Assembly: GCF_040802235.1 (NCBI RefSeq)
Contig: NC_133157.1
Location: 90,506,001 to 90,570,000 of the forward strand
Direction: 5' to 3'
Length of the DNA: 64,000 bases
Origin: Manis javanica
Taxonomy: Eukaryota; Chordata; Mammalia; Pholidota; Manidae
Position numbers and translations under genes: made by a program. Under the pieces are notes generated by a model. That model was given only the letters and a program-made list of their open reading frames with translations, was not told where the DNA came from and searched no databases. Positions 10,452 through 20,438 of this stretch are shown piece by piece. Every line of letters begins with the position of its first letter. Position 1 is the first letter of the stretch.

Positions 10452-13400
10452 TCAGATGAGTGAAATCATTTGGTATTTCTCTTTCTCCGCTTGGCTTATT
10501 TCACTGAGCATAATACTCTCCAGCTCCATCCATGTTGCTGCAAATGGTTGGATTTTTCCACTTCTTATGGCTGAGTAGTATTCCATTGTGTATATGTACC
10601 ACATCTTCTTTATCCATTCATCTACAGATGGACATTTAGGTTGCTTCCAATTCTTGGCTATTGTAAATAGTGCTGCGATAAACATAGGAGTGCATCTGTC
10701 TTTCTCAAACTTGATTGCTGCGTTCTTAGGGTAAATTCCTAGGAGTGGAATTCCTGGGTCAAATGGTAGGTCTGTTTTGAGCATTTTGATGCACCTCCAT
10801 ACTGCTTTCCACAATGGTTGAACTAATTTACATTCCCACCAGCAGTGTAGGAGGGTTCCCCTTTCTCCACAGCCTCGCCAACATTTGTTGTTGTTTGTCT
10901 TTTGGATGGCAGCTATCCTTACTGGTGTGAGGTGATACCTCATTGTAGTTTTAATTTGCATTTCTCTGATAATTAGCGATGTGGAGCATCTTTTCATGTG
11001 TCTCTTGGCCATCTGTATTTCTTTTTTGGAGAACTGTCTGTTCAGTTCCTCTGCCCATTTTTTAATTGGGTTATTTGTTTTTTGTTTGTTGAGGCGTGTG
11101 AGCTCTTTATATATTCTGGACGTCAAGCCTTTATCAGATCTGTCATTTTCAAATATATTCTCCCATACTGTAGGGTTCCTTTTTGTTCTATTGATGGTGT
11201 CTTTCGCTGTACAGAAGCTTTTCAGCTTAATGTAGTCCCACTTGCTCATTTTTGCTGTTGTTTTCCTTGCCCGGGGAGATATGTTCAAGAAGAGATCACT
11301 CATGTTTATGTCTAAGAGGTTTTTGCCTATGTTTTTTTCCAAGAGTTTAATGGTTTCGTGACTTACATTCAGGTCTTTGATCCATTTTGAGTTTACCTTT
11401 GTATATGGGGTTAGACAATGGTCCAGTTTCATTCTCCTACATGTAGCTGTCCAGTTTTGCCAGCACCATCTGTTGAAGAGACTGTCATTTTGCCATTGTA
11501 TGTCCACGGCTCCTTTATCAAATATTAATTGACCATATATGTTTGGGTTAATTTCTGGGGTCTCTAATCTGTTCCACTGGTCTGTGGCTCTGTTCTTGTG
11601 CCAGTACCAAATTGTCTTGATTACTATGGCTTTGTAGTAGAGCTTGAAGTTGGGGAGTGAGATCCCCCCTACTTTATTCTTCTTTTTCAGGATTGCTTTG
11701 GCTATTCGGGGTCTTTGGTGTTTCCATATGAATTTTTGAATTATTTGTTCCAATTCATTGAAGAATGTTGCTGGTAATTTGAGAGGGATTGCATCAAATT
11801 TGTATATTGCTTTCGGCAGGATGGCCATTTTGACGATATTAATTCTTCCTAGCCATGAGCATGGGATGAGTTTCCATTTATTAGTGTCCCCTTTAATTTC
11901 TCTTAAGAGTGACTTGTAGTTTTCAGAGTATAAGTCTTTCACTTCCTTGGTTAGGTTTATTCCTAGGTATTTTATTCTTTTTGATGCAATGGTGAATGGA
12001 ATTGTTTTCCTGATTTCTCTTTCTATTGATTCGTTGTTAGTGTATAGGAAAGCTACAGATTTCTGTGTGTTGATTTTGTATCCTGCAACTTTGCTGTATT
12101 CCGATATCAGTTCTAGTAGTTTTGGAGTGGAGTCTTTAGGGTTTTTTATGTACAGTATCATATCATCTGCAAATAGTGACAGTTTAACTTCTTCTTTACC
12201 AATCTGGATTCCTTGTATTTCTTTGTTTTGTCTGATTGCCGTGGCTAGGACCTCCAGTACTATGTTAAATAACAGTGGGGAGAGTGGGCATCCCTGTCTG
12301 GTTCCCGATCTCAGTGGAAATGCTTTCAGCTTCTCGCTGTTCAGTATAATGCTGGCTGTGGGTTTATCATATATGGCCTTTATTATGTTGAGGTACTTGC
12401 CCTCTATTCCCATTTTGCTGAGAGTTTTTATCATGAATGGATGTTGAATCTTGTCAAATGCTTTTTCAGCATCTATGGAGATGATCATGTGGTTTTTGTC
12501 TTTCTTTTTGTTGATGTGGTGGATGATGTTGATGGATTTTCGAATGTTGTACCATCCTTGCATCCCTGGGATGAACCCCACTTGGTCATGGTGTATGATC
12601 CTTTTGATATACTGTTGAATTCTGTTTGCTAATATTTTATTGAGTATTTTTGCATCTACGTTCATCAGGGATATTGGTCTGTAATTTTCTTTTTTGGTGG
12701 GGTCTTTGCCTGGTTTTGGTATTAGGGTGATGTTGGCTTCATAGAATGAGTTTGGGAGTATTCCCTCTTCTTCTATTTTGTGGAACACTTTAAGGAGAAT
12801 GGGTATTATGTCTTCTCTGTGTGTCTGATAAAATTCCGAGGTAAATCCGTCCGGCCCCGGGGTTTTGTTCTTGGGTAGTTTTTTGATTACTGTTTCAATT
12901 TCTTTGCTTGTAATTGGTTTGTTTAACTTTTGTGTTTCTTCCTTGGTCAGTCTTGGGAGGTTGTATTTTTCTAGGAAGTTGTCCATTTCTTCTAGGTTTT
13001 CCAGCTTGTTGGCATATAGGTTTTCATAGTAGTCTTTAATAATTCTTTGTATTTCTGTGGAGTCTGTCGTGATTTTTCCATTCTCATTTCTGATTATGTT
13101 GATTTGTGTTGACTCTCTTTTTCTCTTAATAAGTTGAACTAGAGGCTTATCTATTTTGTTTATTTTCTCAAAGAACCAGCTCTTGGTTTCGTTGATTTTT
13201 GCTATTGTTTTATTCTTCTCAATTTTGTTTATTTCTTCTCTGATCTTTATTATGTCCCTCCTTCTGCTGACTTTAGGCCTCATTTGTTCTTCTTTTTCCA
13301 GTTTTAATAATTGTGATGTTAGACTATTCATTTGGGATTGTTCTTCCTTCTTCAAGTGTGCCTGGATTGCTATATACTTTCCTCTTAAGACTGCTTTCGC

Positions 13401-14294
13401 TGCATCCCACAGAAGTTGGGGCTTAGTGTTGTTGTTGTCATTTGTTTCTATATATTCCTTGATCTCTATTTTGATTTGTTCATTGATCCATTGATTATTT
13501 AGTAGCATGTTGTTAAGCCTCCATGTGTTTGTGAGCCTTTTTGTTTTCTTTGTAGAATTTATTTCTACTTTCATACCTTTGTGGTCTGAAAAATTGGTTG
13601 GTAGAATTTCAATATTGTGGAATTTACTGAGGCTCTTTTTGTGAGCTAGTATGTGGTCTATTCTGGAGAATGTTCCATGTGCACTTGAGAAGAATGTATA
13701 TCCTGTTGCTTTTGGATGTAAAGTTCTATAGATGTCTATTAGGTCCATCTGTTCTAGTGTGTTGTTCAGTGCCTGTGTGTCTTTACTTATTTTCTGCCCG
13801 GTGGATCTATCCTTTGGGGTGAGTGGTGTGTTGAAGTCTCCTACAATGAATGCATTGCAGTCTATTTCCCTCTTTAGTTCTGTTAGTATTTGCTTCACAT
13901 ATGCTGGTGCTCCTGTATTGGGTGCATATATATTTAGAATGGTTATATCCTCTTGTTGGACTAAGCCCTTTATCATTATGTAGTGGCCTTCTTTATCTCT
14001 TGTTACTTTCTTTGTTTTGAAGTCTATTTTGTCTGATATTAGTACTGCAACCCCTGCTTTCTTCTCACTGTTGTTTGCCTGAAATATGTTTTTCCATCCC
14101 TTGACTTTTAGTCTATGCTTATCTTTGGGTTTAAGGTGAGTTTCTTGTAAGCAGCATATAGATGGGTCTTGCTTTTTTATCCATTCTATTACTCTATGTC
14201 TTTTGATTGGTGCATTAAGTCCATTTACATTTAGGGTGACTATTGAAAGATATGTACTTATTGCCATTGCAGGCTTTAGATTCGTGGTTACCAA
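10452..14294 (-). CDS. L1 ORF2 protein: endonuclease and reverse transcriptase, intact
   Basis: This 1280-residue protein nicks target DNA and copies L1 RNA at the nick. The N-terminal apurinic-type endonuclease (about 1-245) has N22, E51 (in CLQETHL), Y123 and N126 (NIYAPN), D153 and N155 (GDFNTP), D213 (RIDHI) and D237/H238 (SDHK). Each aligns with a human L1 catalytic or metal-binding residue at a constant offset of 8. The reverse transcriptase (about 460-800) has D608 ([10 protein letters not shown]) and FADD at 708-711. The C-terminal cysteine motif is C1138-x3-C1142-x7-H1150-x4-C1155. Human ORF2p is 1275 residues, so the length is normal. The start is uncertain: M10 (14265-14267, [16 protein letters not shown]) is an equally good start close to the usual L1 N-terminus. 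ORF1 lies 168 bp upstream, and translation of ORF2 from the bicistronic RNA is thought to be reinitiation-like. Confidence 0.97.
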   Translation of the reverse strand: MVTTNLKPAMAISTYLSIVTLNVNGLNAPIKRHRVIEWIKKQDPSICCLQETHLKPKDKHRLKVKGWKNIFQANNSEKKAGVAVLISDKIDFKTKKVTRDKEGHYIMIKGLVQQEDITILNIYAPNTGAPAYVKQILTELKREIDCNAFIVGDFNTPLTPKDRSTGQKISKDTQALNNTLEQMDLIDIYRTLHPKATGYTFFSSAHGTFSRIDHILAHKKSLSKFHNIEILPTNFSDHKGMKVEINSTKKTKRLTNTWRLNNMLLNNQWINEQIKIEIKEYIETNDNNNTKPQLLWDAAKAVLRGKYIAIQAHLKKEEQSQMNSLTSQLLKLEKEEQMRPKVSRRRDIIKIREEINKIEKNKTIAKINETKSWFFEKINKIDKPLVQLIKRKRESTQINIIRNENGKITTDSTEIQRIIKDYYENLYANKLENLEEMDNFLEKYNLPRLTKEETQKLNKPITSKEIETVIKKLPKNKTPGPDGFTSEFYQTHREDIIPILLKVFHKIEEEGILPNSFYEANITLIPKPGKDPTKKENYRPISLMNVDAKILNKILANRIQQYIKRIIHHDQVGFIPGMQGWYNIRKSINIIHHINKKKDKNHMIISIDAEKAFDKIQHPFMIKTLSKMGIEGKYLNIIKAIYDKPTASIILNSEKLKAFPLRSGTRQGCPLSPLLFNIVLEVLATAIRQNKEIQGIQIGKEEVKLSLFADDMILYIKNPKDSTPKLLELISEYSKVAGYKINTQKSVAFLYTNNESIEREIRKTIPFTIASKRIKYLGINLTKEVKDLYSENYKSLLREIKGDTNKWKLIPCSWLGRINIVKMAILPKAIYKFDAIPLKLPATFFNELEQIIQKFIWKHQRPRIAKAILKKKNKVGGISLPNFKLYYKAIVIKTIWYWHKNRATDQWNRLETPEINPNIYGQLIFDKGAVDIQWQNDSLFNRWCWQNWTATCRRMKLDHCLTPYTKVNSKWIKDLNVSHETIKLLEKNIGKNLLDINMSDLFLNISPRARKTTAKMSKWDYIKLKSFCTAKDTINRTKRNPTVWENIFENDRSDKGLTSRIYKELTRLNKQKTNNPIKKWAEELNRQFSKKEIQMAKRHMKRCSTSLIIREMQIKTTMRYHLTPVRIAAIQKTNNNKCWRGCGERGTLLHCWWECKLVQPLWKAVWRCIKMLKTDLPFDPGIPLLGIYPKNAAIKFEKDRCTPMFIAALFTIAKNWKQPKCPSVDEWIKKMWYIYTMEYYSAIRSGKIQPFAATWMELESIMLSEISQAEKEKYQMISLI

Positions 14295-14462
14295 AGGTTC
14301 AAGGTTAGCTTCTTTAGTATCTTACTGCCTAACTTAGCTCGCTTATTGAGCTGTTATATACACTGTCTGGAGAGTCTTTTCTTCTCTCCCTTCTTATTCC
14401 TCCTCCTCCCTTCTTCATATGTTGTGTGTTTTGTTCTGTGCTCTTTTTAGGGGTGCTCCCAT

Positions 14463-15386
14463 CTAGAGCAGTCCCTGTAGGATGCCCTGTAGAGGTGGTT
14501 TGTGGGAAGCAAATTCCCTCAGCTTTTGCTTGTCTGGGAATTGTTTGATCCCACCATCATATTTAAATGATAGTCGTGCTGGATACAGTATCCTTGGTTC
14601 AAGACCCTTCTGTTTCATTGCATTAAGTATATCATGCCATTCTCTTCTGGCCTGTAGGGTTTCTGTTGAGAAGTCTGATGTTAGCCTGATTGGTTTTCCT
14701 TTATAGGTGACCTTTTTCTCTCTAGCTGCCTTTAAAACTCTTTCCTTGTCCTTGATCCTTGCCATTTTAATTATTATGTGTCTTGGTGTTGTCCTCCTTG
14801 GATCCTTTCTGTTGGGGGTTCTGTATAATTCCATGGTCTGTTCGATTATTTCCTCCCCCAGTTTGGGGAAGTTTTCAGCAATTATTTCTTCAAAGACACT
14901 TTCTATCCCTTTTCCTCTTTCTTCCTCTTCTGGTATCCCTATAATACGAATGTTTTTCCTTTTGTATTGGTCACATATTTCTCTTAGTGTTGTTTCATTC
15001 CTGGAGATCCTTTTATCTCTCTCTATGTCAGCTTCTATACGTTCCTGTTCTCTGGCTTCTATTCCTTCAATGGCCTCTTGCATCTTATCCATTCTGCTTA
15101 TAAATCCTTCCAGGGATTGTTTCACTTCTGTGATCTCTTTCCTGACATCTGTGATCTCCTTCCGGACTTCATCCCACTGCTCTTGCATTTTTCTCTGCAT
15201 CTCATCCCACTGCTCTTGCATTTTTCTCTGCATCTCATCCCATTGCTCTTGCATTTTTTTCTGCATCTCTGTCAGCATGTTCATGATTTTTATTTTGAAT
15301 TCTTTTTCAGGAGGACTAGTTAGGTCTGTCTCCTTCTCAGGTGTTGTCTCTGTGATCTTTGTCTGCCTGTAGTTTTGCCTTTTCAT
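14463..15386 (-). CDS. L1 ORF1 protein: RNA-binding coiled-coil chaperone, intact
   Basis: This 307-residue protein forms trimers, binds L1 RNA and acts as a nucleic-acid chaperone in the ribonucleoprotein. Order of domains: a basic N-terminus, a coiled coil (about 35-135), an RRM (about 140-225, with NIRIIGIPEEE near 145-155) and a C-terminal domain with the typical YPARLSFKYDGGIKQFPDK segment. Human ORF1p is 338 residues, and many mammalian ones are about 300. The coiled coil carries three near-identical 11-residue units at residues 41-73 (MQ[KR]KMQEQWDE), then two VRKEIT[DE] heptads. The sibling copy at the left edge has just one such unit, so two units were added in frame. The start ATG (15384-15386) is shared by both copies. 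Confidence 0.95.
   Translation of the reverse strand: MKRQNYRQTKITETTPEKETDLTSPPEKEFKIKIMNMLTEMQKKMQEQWDEMQRKMQEQWDEMQRKMQEQWDEVRKEITDVRKEITEVKQSLEGFISRMDKMQEAIEGIEAREQERIEADIERDKRISRNETTLREICDQYKRKNIRIIGIPEEEERGKGIESVFEEIIAENFPKLGEEIIEQTMELYRTPNRKDPRRTTPRHIIIKMARIKDKERVLKAAREKKVTYKGKPIRLTSDFSTETLQARREWHDILNAMKQKGLEPRILYPARLSFKYDGGIKQFPDKQKLREFASHKPPLQGILQGLL
15168..15266 (-). repeat. 33-bp x 3 in-frame repeat in ORF1 coiled coil
   Basis: Three 33-bp units at 15168-15200, 15201-15233 and 15234-15266 encode residues 73-41 of ORF1. Units 1 and 2 differ at one base in their first codon, and unit 3 has a few more changes. The high identity suggests recent duplication. Confidence 0.95.
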
Positions 15387-15744
15387 GGTGATAGAGATAG
15401 TCTGCAGAGCTGGTACAAGTGACCGCTGGAAGAGCTTCCCTTCTTGTTGGTTTGTAGCCTTTTCCTGGGAGAATAGCGACCTCTAGTGGCTTGTGCTGGG
15501 CAGCTGTGCGCAGACAGGGCTTCTGCTTCCTGCCCAGTTGCTTTGGGGTTTATCTCCACTGTTGCTGTGGGCTTGGCCTGGCTGGGGCTGTTCCTCCAAA
15601 ATGGTGGAGCCCCGTTAGAGGGGGAGCAGCCAGGAGACTATTTATCTCCGTAAGGGGCCTCTGTGCTCCCTGCTGCCCAGGGGGTTAGAGTGCCCAGAGA
15701 TCCCCAGATTCCCTGCTTCTGGTCTAAGTGACCTGTCCTGCCCC

Positions 15745-16735
15745 TTTAAGATTTCCAAAAAGCACTCTCCAAACCAAAACAACAACAGCAACAATGAGAG
15801 AGGGAACAGAAAGGAAAAAAAAAAGAAAAAACACACGATTTTTTTTTTTTTCCTCAGGTGCCGGTCCCAGGCACCCGCGCACTGGTCCTGCTGCCCTGTC
15901 TCCCTAGCACCAGGGTCCCTGTCCTTTCAAGGCTTCCAAAAAGCACCCACCCACCGGTCCCGCAGGGAAGGAACGCTCAATATTCTTGGTCCTCAGGCAC
16001 TGGTCCCACGCACCCGCTCACCAGTCCCGCCGCCCTGCCTCCCTAGCACCGGGGTCCCTGTCCCTTCAAGGCTTCCAAAAAGCACTTGGCAAAAAGAGAG
16101 AAAAAAAAAGGGGAAAAACGTGCGATTTCTTCCGTCCTCAGGTGCTGGTCTCAGGCACCCACCCACCGGTCCCACAGGGAAAAATGCGGGATATTCTTTG
16201 TCCTCAGGTGCCGGTCCCAGGCACCCGCTCACCAGTCCCGCTGCCCTGCCTCCCTAGCACCGGGGTCCCTGTCCCTTTTAGGCTTCCAAAAAGCACTCGC
16301 AGAAAAGAGAAAAAAAAAAAGGGGAAAAACGCGCGATTTCCTCTGTCCTCAAGTGCCGGTCTCAGGCACCCGCCCACCGGTCCCGCAGGGAAAAACGGGG
16401 GATATTCTTTGTCCTCAGGCGCCGGTCCCAGCCACCCGCTCACCAGTCCCGCCACCGTGCCTCCCTAGCACTGGGGTCCCCGTCCCTTCAAGGCTTCCAA
16501 AAAGCGCTTGCCAAAAAGAGAAAAAAAAAAAAGGGGGAAAAACGCGCGACCTCCTCCGTCCTCAGGCACTGGTCTCAGGCACCCGCCCCCAGGTCTCGCA
16601 GGGAGAAACGCGGGATATTCTTTGTCCTCCGGCGCCGTTCCCAGGCACCTCCTCACCGGTCCCGCCACCCTGCCTCCCCAGCAACGGGGGCCCGTCCCTC
16701 TAAGGCTTCCAAAAAGCGCTCGCCAAAAAAAAAAC
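15745..16735 (-). repeat. 211-bp tandem repeat in the L1 5' UTR
   Basis: The landmark ggcttccaaaaagc recurs at 15931, 16070, 16281, 16492 and 16704, giving spacings of 139, 211, 211 and 212 bp. A diverged landmark at about 15750 starts the block. Each unit has a CT/CA-rich GC segment (cctgcctccctagcacc...), the landmark, an A-rich patch (aaaagagaaaaaaaaaa ggg) and a CpG-bearing segment near gatattctttgtcctcagg. The 139-bp unit has an internal deletion. The left-edge L1 has one copy of the landmark, at about 917, so this block arose by amplification of single-copy leader sequence. Confidence 0.9.
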
Positions 16736-16967
16736 TGCTCCGGTTTCTCTCCACCCGCCGGGAGCCGGGGGGAGGGGCGCTCGGGTCCCGCCGGGCTGGG
16801 GCTTGTATCTTACCCCCTTCACAAGGCGCTGGGTTCTTGCAGGTGTGGATGTGGTCTGGATGTTGTCCTGTGTCCTGTGGTCTCTATTTTAGGAAGATTT
16901 TTCTTTGTTATATTTTCATAGCTCTATGTGTTTTTGGGAGGAGATTTCCACTGCTCTACTCACGCCG

Positions 16968-16974
16968 CCATCTT
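16968..16974 (-). promoter_or_regulatory. YY1-like site at L1 5' end (full-length copy)
   Basis: The minus strand reads AAGATGG in the context GAGCCAAGATGGCGGC, within 20 bases of the element start. The human L1 has a YY1 site at the same place that fixes the transcription start. The role here is inferred by position and sequence. Confidence 0.6.
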
Positions 16975-16986
16975 GGCTCCCCCCTC

Positions 16987-17003
16987 TTGGCCATTCTAAC
17001 TTT
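16987..17003. repeat. Target-site duplication of the full-length L1 (right copy)
   Basis: This is an exact 17-base repeat of 8239-8255, immediately outside the 5' end of the minus-strand element. The base following it reads into aagctgag, giving TT/AAAG on the element strand at the presumed nick. Confidence 0.9.
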
Positions 17004-20000
17004 AAGCTGAGCCCTTAACTCTGTGTTTGCCCTCGTAGGACCCAATCTGTGTAGAGCAACCAGTGAAAGGGGAGGGTGCCTATCTGGGCTCTCAGGCTAA
17101 AATGGACAGTGAGATGCGGTGTGACAAAGAAAATGGATCAGGAACAAGAAACTGGAAGCTGTTCCACTGGCAGGTACAAAGCTCATGTTGGGGAGGCGGC
17201 TGCTGACTTTTGCACGAGCTTTGGGTGGAGGATTGCCCCAATCTTACCACCAGTCTGGCCAGGCAACACCTGAGCAGGAGGGTGACCGTCTCATGCCCTA
17301 GGAAGCAGCAGGCGCCCCACCCCTCCACCCCCGGCAGAGCCTGGGTCTGGAAGCGCAATCGCAAGGGTTCAGCTGCTGCCTCTGGAGCCGCCGGAGCTGT
17401 CAGATCAGAGGAAGCTCTGTGCTCATGTTCTGTCTTCTCTCAAGGCTGTTACATTCCTTTCCAGGTCACCCCCACCTTCTTATTTCCATCTCTACGTAGC
17501 AAAAAGCTGGCCTCTCCACTCTCTTTCTGACTCTTCCAGAAACGGTCCTTTTGCCATCTCGGGGTCTGTCTTGTCTTCCACAGAGTTCTGTCCCTACCCC
17601 CAACATGCACATTGGCTCCCTTCACTCTGGAATCCAGGGTTTCAGAAGAGAAAAGTGCGAAAGGGAAACCCCACTGGTTCCCATTACGCTAACTCCCGCT
17701 TGGAGGTGTTTTCAAGTGCAGCCTCTATTATTCCAGTACAGTGCGGACAGCAGACCGGGAGGTGACAGCCTCAGGACAGACAGTCTGCTCCTCGCGGGTC
17801 CAAGGGACCGGGACACGCCGTGCCATGAGGGACCACTCCAAGCTGGCGCGGCAGCATCAGGGTCGCTCAGGAGGCAGCGGCAGCGAGGGGAACATGGGGA
17901 CAAGAGCCTGTGCTGTGATTTTCCTGGGAAAGCAGCTGAGGCAGAGTAAGCCTGCCAAGCAGATTTAGGGTCGGCTCCTGTGAATGGTCTCGTAGGGCCT
18001 GCGCCACCTTGTCTGGGACCCACCCTGGGCTGACGAGGCCAGAGGAGTGCGGGCCGGGGCTAGGAGAGCCCCGCGAGGGGTGTGCGCCCACAAGGGTGAG
18101 CTGGCACGGGAAGGGCGTGCCCCTGGCGGGGTGTTTGCTGTCTCAGGAGCCATTGGCCCTCGGAGGGGCGGTCCTGCCGTGGCCAGCCAGACCCCAGGAG
18201 CCAGAGCAGCAAGGATACAGGAAATAAGAAATAGAGTAAACCCAGGAAGGCTTAGAGGAGACGACAATGTGGCCTCGAAGGAGGAGGATTTGCTTAAGAG
18301 GTAGAGAAAATTCTAAGTCGAATAAACACACAGATGCCTATCTTGGGGAAGATGGTAGTGAGGCTTGGAAGAAGGTGTCAGCTGCCTACTCAGCGCTGCT
18401 GCAGAGCCTCTACCGCGTGGTGACCAGGAGCAGAGGCCCTGCTGGGAGGTTGAGCCTGAGACCCTCACAGCCTGCTGAGCTGCGGAAATGAATGGGGCAC
18501 GGGGTGGGCTGGTGGGGGGTGTCTGGCTTCAGACTCAGGTGCCGTGACATCATGAGGGGTCTCCTGGCCTAAGGCTCAGAGGGCTCTGTGGATATCTGAC
18601 ATCTGTGGCTGAAAGCTGAGGGCAGGCGACAGGAAGGAACAGTCTCGGGCTCGTCCAAGCTGAGCAGAACAAAGCTGAAGGACAGAGGGAAGAGCTGAAT
18701 CGTCATAGTTTAAAGAGATCATTGTGGCAGTAATGCATGAGATGGCCTGAAAGGAAAGAGAATAAAGACAAAATACTTAAAATAACATGAGTGGATGAGC
18801 ATCCAGATGGTAAAAATAAAAAAGAATAGGGAAGTCTGGGGCTGGTATGTAGATGGGCCACTCTGAATGGTGACACTGGGTATGAAGGGGTACCAGCTAG
18901 AGGCCCTCGATTGGGACAGAGCTGGGGCCTCGGGGGTGACCCACAGAGCAGGCTCGGCAGGCGGCCACCCCCAGAAAGCAGATGCCGCTCAGGCCGGGCC
19001 TCCAGGCATGTGGACATGCTCGCACTGCACACAGGGGCAGGAGGGGACCATGCAGGGCATCTGCTCGGGGAAAGGAAGGAGGCATTTGCGGCATGTGAGA
19101 GCCCACATCGCCTGGGGGCGGGCAAGCTGCTGGGTAAGTGAGCGCAGATCCTCACTGTTCCCAAAGGGCGCTTACAACATCGCATTTTTACGGGTGGCCA
19201 CATTCAATTATCGCTATTGTGTTTATTCATGATTTAAGTATGAAGAAACTGAGGATGGAAGAGCTGGAGTAAAATTTCCTTGTGGCCCCACAGTCGCCCC
19301 ACACCAACGGAACTGGTGGCAGAGCATTCACTACGATCAACGAGCACCATGGTTTTAGGGCATCTGAAAGTTGCTCTTAATCTGGCCTCAAAATCTTTGC
19401 CTACTGTTTACATGGTCTGAAAAGCTCCTCCTGCATTAGCCAGGACTCCTTTTACTCCAGAATTTATAAATAGCACTGACAATTTTTACCAGGATGGAAC
19501 ATAGAACAGAACAGATAATCTCTATAAGCATGGGGATTAACTTTTGTTTTTTTGTTTTTTAATCTTCAGAGCAGCTCTAGATCAAAAGTTTTTGTGAAGT
19601 TATGGCACCAGATTTCAGAGAAGAGGAGAAAGGTCGTCACCAGGTGGCTCTTCCTTCGGTTCTTCTCGGAGGTGCAGTGGTGCAGGGACTTTCTGCCTTG
19701 GCGGGACGCACGCTGGTCTGACGGTGCATCGGGTCTGGCCCTTGCTCAAGCATCAGGACAGCTCGTCCGAGGCGTCCTGTGACCCACCTGCTCTGAGCAT
19801 CAGCCGTGCATGAGCAGTGACAGCCAACAGCCACAGCTTGGGCAGAGAGCGTGAACCCCTGAGAGAGAGTGAGAGACAAAGTGTCCTTTCATGGGGAATT
19901 AGGGACCAAGGACCCTTTTTTAGATGAACTGTTCAAATTGTATTATTATTTCAGAATATAAAATGGATGACTCTAGGCATAGGTTTTTAAAATATCAGCT

Positions 20001-20438
20001 CCCACAGCTTCCCAAGACCACTGGTTTCCACTGGGCCTTGCTCCCTGGCCCTGCAGGGCCTCCCTGCCTGGCTGCCCCAGCCCGGCCCACTCAGTCCACG
20101 TGGGGGCTCCCCTCAGGCGACCTTCCCAGGGCGGCTCCAGCCCTTCCCCGTGGCTGCAGCTGCCTGAGGCTTGTGTCTGCAAAACCATCCTCAACAGGCT
20201 GCCATAAGGCCCGAGGCTTCCAGAGCCCAGAGTTTTCTGTTGGGTGACCCTGATGGCTCTGCTGTCACCTGCCTGGCTTGTGGGTCAGCTTCTGCCTGGT
20301 TTAATGTGCCTGAAGAAGGGCTTAGTTCTCAGGTGTTTGTTACCAGATTTGCCGGTTTTAGCCCTGTGTTTTCTAGGTCAGCTGGATAATGGACCGCATC
20401 CGCAGGCTGATTGTTACTGCTTTGTGTTTGAGGGCCTA
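17004..20438. other. Unrecognised sequence, partly GC-rich
   Basis: No recognised exon or repeat was found. The part at about 17740-18215 is rich in G and C with many CpG dinucleotides, compatible with a weak CpG island. Several overlapping open frames there on both strands are expected from the high GC content and show no known domains. A stretch near 19220-19330 has gaagaaactgaggatgg, reminiscent of a minus-strand MIR, but it is too short to call. Confidence 0.45.

Larger units (their letters stand above)
8253..16986 (-). mobile_element. Full-length LINE-1 with both ORFs intact
   Basis: The element runs from a GGGGGGAGCCAAGATGGCGG start (about 16986) to a 23-base poly(T) at 8253-8275 that is its poly(A) tail. 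Its parts in transcription order are: 5' UTR 16986-15387 with a 211-bp tandem repeat, ORF1 15386-14463, spacer 14462-14295, ORF2 14294-10452, and an unusually long 3' region 10451-8276 with two internal A-rich tracts. A perfect 17-bp target-site duplication flanks it, so the whole 8.7 kb, including the non-L1-like tail, entered as one insertion. Both frames are uninterrupted and CpG dinucleotides survive in the 5' UTR, which points to a young copy. Competence for retrotransposition is inferred, not shown. Confidence 0.95.
15387..16986 (-). promoter_or_regulatory. L1 5' UTR / internal promoter
   Basis: The 1.6-kb leader carries the L1 internal RNA polymerase II promoter by family knowledge. 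It is GC- and CpG-rich near the outer end (16740-16985) and in the repeat block. It contains a YY1-like core at the start and a 211-bp tandem repeat. The sibling copy has a leader of about 875 bp, so the length difference is mostly the repeat block. No primate-like sequence is shared beyond the first ~20 bases. Confidence 0.8.

Noticed and set aside
10981-15372. Plus-strand open frames of 60-221 codons (for example 14707-15372 and 11947-12447)
   Set aside because: They are exact antisense shadows of the L1 ORF1 and ORF2 genes and carry the hydrophobic, Ser/Leu-rich composition expected of antisense frames.
15745-16735. CRISPR-like array (regular repeats in the 211-bp block)
   Set aside because: The units are contiguous and about 211 bp without unique spacers, lie in a L1 5' UTR of a mammal and have no cas genes nearby.
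17712-18304. Overlapping open frames on both strands in GC-rich DNA (possible gene)
   Set aside because: Many mutually overlapping frames without domain, splice signal pair or codon bias; stop-poor because of high GC.
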